Assembly: GCA_946405105.1 (NCBI GenBank)
Contig: CAMJFY010000009.1
Location: 1 to 59,885 of the forward strand
From: an uncultured Caryophanales bacterium
Lineage (GTDB): Bacteria; Bacillota_I; Bacilli_A; Acholeplasmatales; Anaeroplasmataceae
Length of the DNA stretch: 59,885 bases
Direction of reading: 5' to 3'
Shown here: one piece after another, positions 19,736-27,809 of the stretch
How positions within the stretch are numbered: position 1 is the stretch's first letter
How the letters are laid out: each line of letters starts with the position of its first letter
Made by a program: the position numbers and the translations under genes
Notes under the pieces: generated by a model
The model's database searches: none
The model's input: the letters and a program-made list of their open reading frames with translations, nothing else
What the model was told of the DNA's origin: nothing

Positions 19736-20316
19736 TTTGCCCTCTTATAGTTTGAAATAATTTCTTGTGCTACATAAGCCTTTGTTTTTCTAATAAACAT
19801 TGCTCTCTTTTCGATATGCTTATGTGCCTCATCCTCACTCATATGTAAGTTTTTAATTAATAATAATTTTGCATTATTAATTAGTTTTATCTCTTCTAGC
19901 CTATCTTTAATATCTATTGGCTTAGTTTCTCTCATTCTCTCCCTAGATAATGAAGCCTCTAATAATTTCATTGATTGAATTATTATTTGACTTGATGTTG
20001 GTCTTGGAAGTGTTAATATTCCATAATCATATGTTTTATCATAAACCTCGTTATATAATTCATTCTTTACAAATAATAAAATTCCCATTTTATATTTATA
20101 TTCAGAATCAATAGCGAAATTAATTCCAAATTCATCAGGCAATGGAGAGCTTATAATCATCAAATCATAATCATTATCAATTAGCTCTCTTCTTGCCTCA
20201 CTAATAGATTCAACAACCTTGATTGGGTCGTTTTTATCTTTTAATAGGTGAATGATTGTGTCTGAAAAGCTATTTTTTCTAGCTACAATTAATAAGCTAT
20301 TAACTTTTTCTTTCAC
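19732..20316 (-). CDS. ANTAR-domain RNA-binding regulator with pseudo-receiver
   Basis: ANTAR proteins bind hairpin RNAs and block transcription terminators. The C-terminal third (about 135-190) matches the ANTAR pattern: [19 protein letters not shown], then [18 protein letters not shown]. The N-terminal part (about 5-115) has a receiver-like fold, but the acidic pocket is missing (LLIVARKN) and the phosphoacceptor position in [14 protein letters not shown] is Ser. It is therefore probably controlled by a partner or ligand, not by phosphorylation. A longer frame begins at TTG, but the ribosome site AAGGTGAG favours the GTG at 20316. It sits between glnA and pyrG in the operon whose leader is a plausible target, with a matching leader in front of glnN. 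Confidence 0.88.
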   Translation of the reverse strand: MKEKVNSLLIVARKNSFSDTIIHLLKDKNDPIKVVESISEARRELIDNDYDLMIISSPLPDEFGINFAIDSEYKYKMGILLFVKNELYNEVYDKTYDYGILTLPRPTSSQIIIQSMKLLEASLSRERMRETKPIDIKDRLEEIKLINNAKLLLIKNLHMSEDEAHKHIEKRAMFIRKTKAYVAQEIISNYKRAK

Positions 20317-20344
20317 AATCTCACCTTCTTTCAAATATTGTTAA

Positions 20345-21547
20345 TTAATTTAGATAATTATCAATAATTCTTTGATTTAATATTTTCTTAATAAATTCTG
20401 AATCCTTTGCTACCTTTTTAGCTTCTTCTAAAGTTTCAGGTAATAATTCTAATTTATCTAATACCTCCTTAGGAGCTGTGTATAAATTGTAATTAACTGG
20501 CTCTCTAAGGGCTTTTTTATTTTTAATTCCATCTATTGCTGCATAAATTAATAATGTATAAGCTAAATATGGATTTGTCATAGGGTCAGCCTGTCTAAAT
20601 TCAATACGCTTATATTTTCCATTTGCAGCAGGTATTCTAATTAATTCACTACGATTTTCACTTGACCATGAGACATATTTAGGAGCCATCATCTTACCTA
20701 ATCTCTCATAAGATTTTTCAGTTGTATTGAAGAACGCTGTCATTTCTCTTGCGTGCTCTAGGATTCCTTCAATTGCATAACAAATGTCTTTTTCATCATT
20801 TGATTCAACTGAAATATTTATATGCTGTCCATTACCTGGAGCGTTAATAATAGGCTTTGGATCAAAAGATGCATATAAACCATTTCTTGCCGCAATAGTT
20901 TTAACAACGCCCTTAAATGTTGTGGCATCATCAGAAGCACTTAAGGCATCACTATATCTAAAATCTATTTCATTTTGACCTGGACCCTCCTCATGGTGGC
21001 TACCAACTGGAAGGATACCCATTTCTTCTAATGTCAAACAGATTTCTCTTCTGACATTTTCTCCTTTATCCTCAGGTGCTATATCCATATAACCAGCCTT
21101 ATCAAATGGGACTGATGTAGGCTCGCCTAGCTCATCTGTTTTAAATAAATAAAATTCTATTTCAGATCCAAAATTAAATGTTAATCCATATTTTTTAGCT
21201 TCCTCTATTGCCTTTATTAGAATAGTTCTTGTATCACACTCAAAATCACTACCATCAGGATTTTTAATGTTACAATACATTCTAATTACTCTACCTTGGC
21301 TTGGTCTCCATGGTAGTCTTTGAATAGTATTTGTATCAGGTTTTAAAATTAAATCTGATTTAACATTAGAATCAAAGCCTTTGATGGCAGCACCATCAAT
21401 GCTTACTCCATGTAAAAATACCCTTTCTAGCTCATGTGGCATTACTGATATATTCTTTTGATTCCCATAAATATCTACAAATGCCAATCTTATGAATTTA
21501 ACGTCCTCTTCTTCAATGTAATCTGAAATTGTTTTTAAATCGTACAT
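20345..21547 (-). CDS. glnA: Glutamine synthetase, type I, short form
   Basis: It makes glutamine from glutamate, ammonium and ATP. The 400-residue protein has the beta-grasp N terminus (VDIYGNQKNISVMP), the metal and substrate residues in GSEIEFYLF, HHEEGPGQNEID and GNGQHINISV, and the Arg-rich RIPAANGKYKRIEFR. Usual GSI-alpha enzymes are about 440 residues. Here the C-terminal tail seen in Bacillus (about 25 residues ending WEREQYMSQY) is absent, and the Bacillus feedback Arg in GFVRIEES is replaced (GFDSNVKS). Regulation thus probably differs from the Bacillus model. It lies between gltD and the ANTAR gene. Confidence 0.95.
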   Translation of the reverse strand: MYDLKTISDYIEEEDVKFIRLAFVDIYGNQKNISVMPHELERVFLHGVSIDGAAIKGFDSNVKSDLILKPDTNTIQRLPWRPSQGRVIRMYCNIKNPDGSDFECDTRTILIKAIEEAKKYGLTFNFGSEIEFYLFKTDELGEPTSVPFDKAGYMDIAPEDKGENVRREICLTLEEMGILPVGSHHEEGPGQNEIDFRYSDALSASDDATTFKGVVKTIAARNGLYASFDPKPIINAPGNGQHINISVESNDEKDICYAIEGILEHAREMTAFFNTTEKSYERLGKMMAPKYVSWSSENRSELIRIPAANGKYKRIEFRQADPMTNPYLAYTLLIYAAIDGIKNKKALREPVNYNLYTAPKEVLDKLELLPETLEEAKKVAKDSEFIKKILNQRIIDNYLN

Positions 21548-21584
21548 AGAATACCTCCATTATTAAGAAAATATTTTTTATGAA

Positions 21585-23021
21585 TTAATTAGTATACTTA
21601 TCAATAATTTGTTGTGCACAATCGATACCATCTTTAATAGCTATAACTACTAAAGATTGACCATTTTTCATATCTCCACAAACGGAAATTTTATCATTAT
21701 ATTTGAAATTGTTTAATTTAACTCTATTGTTAATAGAATCTAATTTATAATTGTTTAAATCTTCTGTTGTTGTACCAATGAATCCCATTGCGATAATTAA
21801 ATAATCACATGGTAAATATTCTCTAGTATTTTCAACATCTACAAGCTTCATTTTGCCGCCATCATTAACGAATTTAACTTTTTTAATATAAACACCAACT
21901 AGTTTATCGCCTTCTTTAACGACCTCATCAATTGTTGTTTCATATCTTCTAATATCATGATTCATTAATGTGTTAGCTTCTAATACACCATAGTCTGTCT
22001 TCTTTTTATTTGGATAATTAGGCCATGGTAATGTATTTTCTAGTGGTGGCTCCTTAGTTATTTCAAGCTCAGTTATAGATTTCGCTTTTTCTCTAGCTGC
22101 AGTACCACAACAGTCATTTGCGGTATCACCACCACCAACTATAATTACATTTTTATCTTTTAAATTGTATTCAAATTCTTTTCCATCTAATAAATTCTTA
22201 GTGGTCTTAGTTAAGAAATCAACTGCATAAACAATACCTTTAGCATCATTATTCTTAACCTGAAGTGGTCTTGCAAAAGATGTACCACATGCAAATACGA
22301 TTTCATCATATTTTTCATTTAGCTCATCCATTGTAATATCAACACCAATTTTAGTATTGTTAATAAATGTAATTCCTTCTTCCTTTAAAAGGTTGATTCT
22401 TCTTTCTACAATTTTCTTTTCAACCTTCATATTAGGAATACCATACATTAATAAGCCACCAAATCTATCATTCTTTTCATAAACTGTAACACTAAAGCCA
22501 TTATCATTTAGCTTTTTAGCTGCAGATAATCCTGATGGACCAGATCCAATTACACAAACCTTTTTATTATTTCTTTTAATATCCTTTTTAGGCTTAATCC
22601 AACCATTCTCATATGCCTTTTCAATAAGGAATAATTCATTTGCTCTAATAGATACTGATTCCTTATTTATACTGCATGAGCAGCATGCTTCACATAATGC
22701 AGGACATACATTACCAGTAAATTCAGGGAATGGTGCTGTTTTTTCTAATCTCTTATATGCTTCTTCAAATAATCCAAGATAGATTAAATGATTCCATTCA
22801 GGAATAAGATTAGATAATGGACAACCAACGTTTCTGTTGTTTACCTTCATTGCTGATTGGCAAAAAGGCACGCCACAGTTCATACATCTAGATGCTTGTT
22901 CCTGTTGAGTTTTTAAATCAAATGGAATGTGAAAGTCATTAAAGTTTTCGATTCTAGTTAGAACATCGATTTCTTTTTTATTCTTTCTTTCGAATTCCAT
23001 AAAACCAGTAGGCTTGCCCAT
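21585..23021 (-). CDS. gltD: Glutamate synthase small subunit (NAD(P)H-dependent)
   Basis: GltD feeds electrons from NAD(P)H through FAD and Fe-S clusters to GltB. The 478-residue protein shows the Cys-rich N terminus (RCMNCGVPFCQ; CPALCEACCSCSI), an FAD-binding GSGPSGLSAAKKL (about 158) and an NAD(P)H-binding VGGGDTANDC (about 293). Its ATG overlaps the last base of the gltB stop (TAATG), and GGGGTGA is the ribosome site, indicating translational coupling. Confidence 0.97.
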   Translation of the reverse strand: MGKPTGFMEFERKNKKEIDVLTRIENFNDFHIPFDLKTQQEQASRCMNCGVPFCQSAMKVNNRNVGCPLSNLIPEWNHLIYLGLFEEAYKRLEKTAPFPEFTGNVCPALCEACCSCSINKESVSIRANELFLIEKAYENGWIKPKKDIKRNNKKVCVIGSGPSGLSAAKKLNDNGFSVTVYEKNDRFGGLLMYGIPNMKVEKKIVERRINLLKEEGITFINNTKIGVDITMDELNEKYDEIVFACGTSFARPLQVKNNDAKGIVYAVDFLTKTTKNLLDGKEFEYNLKDKNVIIVGGGDTANDCCGTAAREKAKSITELEITKEPPLENTLPWPNYPNKKKTDYGVLEANTLMNHDIRRYETTIDEVVKEGDKLVGVYIKKVKFVNDGGKMKLVDVENTREYLPCDYLIIAMGFIGTTTEDLNNYKLDSINNRVKLNNFKYNDKISVCGDMKNGQSLVVIAIKDGIDCAQQIIDKYTN

Positions 23022-26000
23022 TATTTCACCCCCGTAAACTTATTAAATGCATATAATTCTTCATCTAATACACCTAAAGATTTTGCTTCTTCTATGTATG
23101 ATAGAATCTTTGCATAATCATTAGGTAATACCTTAAAGTAATCCTTAGAATCGAAATTATATAATAAATTAGATACATATTCGCTATTTGTATATTTAAC
23201 GTGGTTAGCTAATAATTCTTTAATAGTCTTAATATCATTATCATCAATATCTAATACTGATACTAATTCTTTATTAATGTTTTTCTTGTTCATAGGTCCA
23301 TAAATATATGCAACACCACCAGACATACCAGCAGCAAAATTTCTACCTATCTTTCCAAGTAAAACAACTACACCACCAGTCATATATTCACAGCCATGTA
23401 GACCACAGCCTAGTGCTACTACCTTAGCACCTGAATTTCTGATAGCGAATCTTTCACCACAAATACCATCTAGGTATACCTCTCCTGAAGTAGCACCATA
23501 AAGTGCAACGTTACCACAAATGATATTCTTTTCAGGTGCGAATGTTGCCTTATCTGATGATTTAACAATTATCTTTCCACCACATAATCCTTTTCCTAAA
23601 TAATCATTTGCATCTCCTGTGACATCTAGTGTTACACCACTAGTTAGGAATGCACCAAATGAGTTACCTGCGTTACCTTTAGCATTAATGATGATTGTAT
23701 CTTCCTTTAGACCTTTATCCTTATATACTTTAGTTATTTCATTAGATAAGATTGTTCCTAAAGATCTATTAACATTAGATATTTCAATATCCATTCTCTT
23801 TACATGACCATATTTAATAGATTCTTCACATAAAGGAAGTAACATTCTACAGTCTAATGTATTATTTAAATCTATCTTCTTATATTCTTTGAATATATTG
23901 TCATGTCTATTAACAACCTTAGCATTGAATAAAAGCTTAGAAACATCTAATCTATCCTTATATTCATCCTTAAGTGATAATAATTCAGTATGACCAACCA
24001 TTTCATCAATAGTTCTAAATCCTAATTTAGCCATATATTCACGTAATTCTTGAGCAATAAACCTCATGAAATTAATAACATATTCAGGCTTACCCTTAAA
24101 ATTCTTACGTAAATTTGCATCTTGAGTTGCAACACCTACAGGACATGTGTTCATGTTACAAACTCTCATCATAATACAACCCATTGCGATTAATGGTCCT
24201 GTAGCAAAACCAAATTCTTCTGCACCTAAAAGAATAGCTACTGCTAAATCCTTACCAGTTAAAAGCTTACCATCAGTTTCAAGTCTAATTCTATCTCTTA
24301 AACCATTTAATACTAATGTTTGGTGAGTCTCAGATAGGCCAATTTCCCAAGGAATACCTGCGTTAGAAATTGATGTTCTAGGTGAAGCACCTGTACCACC
24401 ATCATAACCTGAAATTAAGATTGTATTAGCACCAGCCTTAACTACACCAGCAGCAATTGTACCAACACCTGATTCAGATACTAATTTAACAGAGATTCTT
24501 GCTTCTCTATTAGCATTCTTTAAATCATAAATTAATTGAGCTAAATCCTCAATTGAATAAATATCATGATGTGGTGGAGGTGATATTAATGAAACACCAG
24601 GAGTTGAATGTCTTGCCTTAGCAATCCAAGGGAATACCTTTTGTCCTGGAAGTTGTCCTCCTTCACCTGGCTTAGCACCTTGTGCCATCTTAATTTGAAT
24701 TTCAATTGCGTTTGTTAAATATTCAATAGTTACACCAAATCTACCAGATGCTACCTGCTTAATCTTTGAGCATCTATCTGTTCCATATCTAGCTCTTTCT
24801 TCTCCACCCTCACCAGTGTTAGATTTACCACCTAGAGTGTTCATTGCGATAGCCATACATTCATGTGCCTCTTTAGATATTGAACCGTAGCTCATTGCAC
24901 CAGTTTTAAATCTCTTAACGATTTCATCTACGCTTTCAACCTCATCAATTGAAATTGAATGAGAGAAATCTAAATCTAATGTATCTCTAATATTTATTCT
25001 CTTTTTAGCTAATAAAGATGTAAAATCTTTATACATTTTATAATCATTGCTTCTACATGCTGCTTGTAATGTGAATATAGCAACTGGATCATAGATATGA
25101 TCGTGCTTATTCTTTCTATAGCCATGTAGACCCATTGAATCTAGAGTATCATCTGTTCTATTTAATGCTTTTTGATATAACTTAATTGAATTTGCTTCAA
25201 TTACATCAATATCAATACCACCAATTGAATTTGGTGTATTTGTGAAGTATTTATCAACAACCTTATCTGATAGGCCAATACATTCAAATATTTGAGCACC
25301 ATTATAAGATTGAATAGTTGAAATACCCATTTTAGAAATGATTTTTGTAATACTCTTTATAGTGGCATGTCTATAATTTTCAACAGCCTTCTTAGCATCA
25401 ATTGTGATATATCCTCTCTTAGCATATTCATCAATTGTTTCATATACTAAATAAGGATAAATAGCATTAACACCAAAACCTATTAATGCAGCAAAATGAT
25501 GAATTTCTCTTGGTTCTGCAGCCTCTAATACGATTGATACATGTGTTCTCTTTGAAACCTTAGTTAAATATTGATGTAAGCCTGAAGATACTAATAATGA
25601 AGGAATCTTTAATCCCTTAGCACCTCTATCAGTTAAGATAATAATAGATGCTCCATCATCAACCTTCTTTTCACATTCTTTAAATATTCTATCTAAGGCA
25701 TCAGCCATCTTTTCTTTTGTATAATCATATGCAAAAGATACGATATCTACTTTAATTTGATATGATTTATCAATATATTTAATCTTATTGAATTCTTCTT
25801 CAGATAGAATTGGATTATCTACTCTAATTCTTCTTGCGTTAATCTTTGTAGGATTTAATAAGTTTCCTTCTCTACCTAAATACATTAATGAAGACATTAC
25901 TATATCTTCTCTTATTGAATCAATAGGAGGGTTTGTTACTTGAGCAAATCTTTGTTTAAAGAATTGATATAAATTAAATTCTTTTTCCATTAATACTGCA

Positions 26001-27481
26001 AGAGGTAAGTCATTACCCATTGAAACTACCTTTTCAGCATCATTTTGTGCAAGTGGAATAATACCTTCCATTAATTCATCATATGTATAATTTAATTCAT
26101 GTTGAATAAAATGAATATCATCTTTGTTTGTTTCCTTATGAGCTTTTAAATCATCAATATGAATAATGTTTTCATTCCACTCCTTATAAGGAAGCTGCTT
26201 TGAATATTTCATTTTTATTTCATCGTTAGAAATAATCTTTCCAACGCTTGTATCAACTAATAAAATTTTACCTGGTTCTAGTCTCTTCTTTTCTAATATA
26301 TTATTTTCATCAATAGGAAGAGATCCTGTTTCACTAAATAAAATTAGATAATCATCTTTAGTTACATAATATCTAGATGGTCTTAAACCATTTCTATCTA
26401 GAGATGCACCAAGCTTAATACCATCTGTAAATAATACAGCTGCAGGTCCATCCCAAGGCTCTAGGAATGTTGAATGGAATTCATAGAATGCCTTTAGATT
26501 TTCATTCATTGTATTATTTTTCATCCAAGGCTCTGGAATCATCATCATAATTGTTTCTTCTAGTGTTCTACCATTTAAATATAAGAACTCTAAGAAATTA
26601 TCAAACATTGCTGAATCTGATGATTCCTTTGGAATCAATGGAATGATTTTCTTTAAATCATCATTAAATATTTCAGATTCAAATAAACCTTCTCTTGATC
26701 TAACGTTATTAACGTTACCTCTAATTGTGTTTATTTCACCATTATGACATAAATATCTATTAGGATGAGCTCTTTCCCAAGATGGGAATGTGTTAGTTGA
26801 AAATCTTGAATGTACTAAAGCAATGGCAGTTTCTACTTTTGTATCCTTTAAATCAAGATAGAAATCTCTAACTTGTGTAGATACTAACATACCCTTATAA
26901 ACAATAGTTCTTGATGATAATGAACAAAAATATAAAGTTTGTTTTTCTTTTATAGCAAGAGTTTCAATTACTCTTCTTACTACATATAGCTTTCTTTCAA
27001 AAGGTAAACCCTCTTCAATGTCTTCAGGCTTTTTAACAAATACCTGCATAATATATGGCATAGCTTTAATAGCTGTTTGACCAATACCATATGTATCTAC
27101 TGGTACTCTTCTATAACCTAAAACCTCAAGGCCTTCCTTTTTAAATGTTTCATCAATTAAAGATATTTCTTTATTTCTAATATCTTCATTCTTAGATAAG
27201 AATAATTGACCAACACCATATGAACCTAGCTTTGGTAATTCAAAATCAAGCTTTTCACTTCTAAAGAACTTATCAGGAACTTGAAATAATATTCCGGCAC
27301 CATCACCTGAATTATCTTCAGCACCTGTTCCACCTCTATGTTCTAGATGAATTAATATATTTAGGGCGTCTTTTATCGTCTTATGAGTCTTAATGCCTTT
27401 TATTTGAGCGATTGCACCAATACCACAAGCATCATGCTCATAGCTAGGATTATATAAGCCTACTTTCTGTTGTTCATTCAT
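23021..27481 (-). CDS. gltB: Glutamate synthase large subunit
   Basis: GltB hydrolyses glutamine and transfers ammonia to 2-oxoglutarate, giving two glutamates. The 1486 residues begin with a short propeptide before the nucleophile Cys (HDACGIGAIAQI), then the class II amidotransferase domain, central domain, FMN barrel with the 3Fe-4S ligands (MRVCNMNTCPVG) and the C-terminal GXGXG helix domain. The open frame extends upstream, but GAGGG eight bases before the ATG at 27481 and the propeptide pattern set the start. It is the first gene of a seven-gene operon preceded by a terminator-containing leader. Confidence 0.98.
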   Translation of the reverse strand: MNEQQKVGLYNPSYEHDACGIGAIAQIKGIKTHKTIKDALNILIHLEHRGGTGAEDNSGDGAGILFQVPDKFFRSEKLDFELPKLGSYGVGQLFLSKNEDIRNKEISLIDETFKKEGLEVLGYRRVPVDTYGIGQTAIKAMPYIMQVFVKKPEDIEEGLPFERKLYVVRRVIETLAIKEKQTLYFCSLSSRTIVYKGMLVSTQVRDFYLDLKDTKVETAIALVHSRFSTNTFPSWERAHPNRYLCHNGEINTIRGNVNNVRSREGLFESEIFNDDLKKIIPLIPKESSDSAMFDNFLEFLYLNGRTLEETIMMMIPEPWMKNNTMNENLKAFYEFHSTFLEPWDGPAAVLFTDGIKLGASLDRNGLRPSRYYVTKDDYLILFSETGSLPIDENNILEKKRLEPGKILLVDTSVGKIISNDEIKMKYSKQLPYKEWNENIIHIDDLKAHKETNKDDIHFIQHELNYTYDELMEGIIPLAQNDAEKVVSMGNDLPLAVLMEKEFNLYQFFKQRFAQVTNPPIDSIREDIVMSSLMYLGREGNLLNPTKINARRIRVDNPILSEEEFNKIKYIDKSYQIKVDIVSFAYDYTKEKMADALDRIFKECEKKVDDGASIIILTDRGAKGLKIPSLLVSSGLHQYLTKVSKRTHVSIVLEAAEPREIHHFAALIGFGVNAIYPYLVYETIDEYAKRGYITIDAKKAVENYRHATIKSITKIISKMGISTIQSYNGAQIFECIGLSDKVVDKYFTNTPNSIGGIDIDVIEANSIKLYQKALNRTDDTLDSMGLHGYRKNKHDHIYDPVAIFTLQAACRSNDYKMYKDFTSLLAKKRINIRDTLDLDFSHSISIDEVESVDEIVKRFKTGAMSYGSISKEAHECMAIAMNTLGGKSNTGEGGEERARYGTDRCSKIKQVASGRFGVTIEYLTNAIEIQIKMAQGAKPGEGGQLPGQKVFPWIAKARHSTPGVSLISPPPHHDIYSIEDLAQLIYDLKNANREARISVKLVSESGVGTIAAGVVKAGANTILISGYDGGTGASPRTSISNAGIPWEIGLSETHQTLVLNGLRDRIRLETDGKLLTGKDLAVAILLGAEEFGFATGPLIAMGCIMMRVCNMNTCPVGVATQDANLRKNFKGKPEYVINFMRFIAQELREYMAKLGFRTIDEMVGHTELLSLKDEYKDRLDVSKLLFNAKVVNRHDNIFKEYKKIDLNNTLDCRMLLPLCEESIKYGHVKRMDIEISNVNRSLGTILSNEITKVYKDKGLKEDTIIINAKGNAGNSFGAFLTSGVTLDVTGDANDYLGKGLCGGKIIVKSSDKATFAPEKNIICGNVALYGATSGEVYLDGICGERFAIRNSGAKVVALGCGLHGCEYMTGGVVVLLGKIGRNFAAGMSGGVAYIYGPMNKKNINKELVSVLDIDDNDIKTIKELLANHVKYTNSEYVSNLLYNFDSKDYFKVLPNDYAKILSYIEEAKSLGVLDEELYAFNKFTGVK

Positions 27482-27512
27482 ATCGAAAACCCTCTTCCTA
27501 ATATAAAATAAT

Positions 27513-27581
27513 AAAAAAAGGCATTCACCCCTATACAATGATGTCCTAAATAAACATCATAAAGGTGAACACCATTGTTCA
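27513..27581 (-). promoter_or_regulatory. gltB leader: hexaloop hairpin overlapping an intrinsic terminator (candidate ANTAR target)
   Basis: At the predicted 5' end of the transcript, TGAAC-(AAUGGU)-GUUCA (27581-27566) forms a five-pair hairpin with A at loop position 1 and G at position 4, as in known ANTAR RNA targets. Its 3' arm is also part of the terminator 5' arm GGUGUUCACC (27573-27564), which pairs with GGUGAAUGCC (27529-27520) and is followed by U7. A further hairpin, ATGATGT / ACATCAT, sits inside the terminator loop. The two structures exclude each other, so stabilising the first hairpin should permit read-through into gltB. Function is inferred. Confidence 0.7.
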
Positions 27582-27588
27582 TAAATAT

Positions 27589-27615
27589 ATTATATTTTTT
27601 TATTCGATATGTCAA
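27589..27615 (-). promoter_or_regulatory. Promoter of the gltB operon
   Basis: A perfect TTGACA (27615-27610, minus strand) precedes TATAAT (27594-27589) by 15 bases, or TAATAT two bases further by 17. Initiation is expected near 27582. Confidence 0.8.
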
Positions 27616-27708
27616 CAAAAAATAAAATAAAATTCGTGAAAAAACTTTTTTTCATAAATAAAATTTAAATTTTAGCCAAAAAATTGATAAAAAAATTCAA
27701 AAAAAGTG

Positions 27709-27737
27709 TTGACACACTAATTTTTTAGAATTACAAT
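27709..27737 (+). promoter_or_regulatory. Promoter of glnN
   Basis: TTGACA (27709-27714) and TACAAT (27732-27737) are separated by 17 bases, with A-tracts upstream. Initiation is expected near 27744. Confidence 0.85.
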
Positions 27738-27748
27738 AGAAGCATACA

Positions 27749-27794
27749 AGGCAAGGATGCCTAGGGTAAAAACCTAGAGTCCCTGCCTTTTTTT
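27749..27794 (+). promoter_or_regulatory. glnN leader: hexaloop hairpin overlapping an intrinsic terminator (candidate ANTAR target)
   Basis: AGGC-(AAGGAU)-GCCU (27749-27762) is a hairpin with the A1/G4 hexaloop, about five bases from the predicted transcript start. The terminator uses GGCAAGGA (27750-27757) and UCCCUGCC (27780-27787; one A-C mismatch), followed by U7; CUAGG / CCUAG forms inside it. The hairpin and terminator share eight bases and cannot coexist. The layout mirrors the gltB leader on the opposite strand. Function is inferred. Confidence 0.7.
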
Positions 27795-27809
27795 GTTTAA
27801 GGAGGATAT

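Larger units (their letters stand above)
27482..27809. promoter_or_regulatory. Divergent control region between gltB and glnN
   Basis: This 328-base gene-free stretch holds two outward-facing promoters, about 90 bases of A/T-tract DNA between their -35 elements, and a terminator-containing leader on each side. No small open frame with a ribosome site is evident other than the two flanking genes. Confidence 0.85.

Noticed and set aside
27738-27800. glnA-type glutamine riboswitch in the glnN leader
   Set aside because: The conserved three-helix core of that riboswitch is absent; the leader has only the hexaloop hairpin and terminator.
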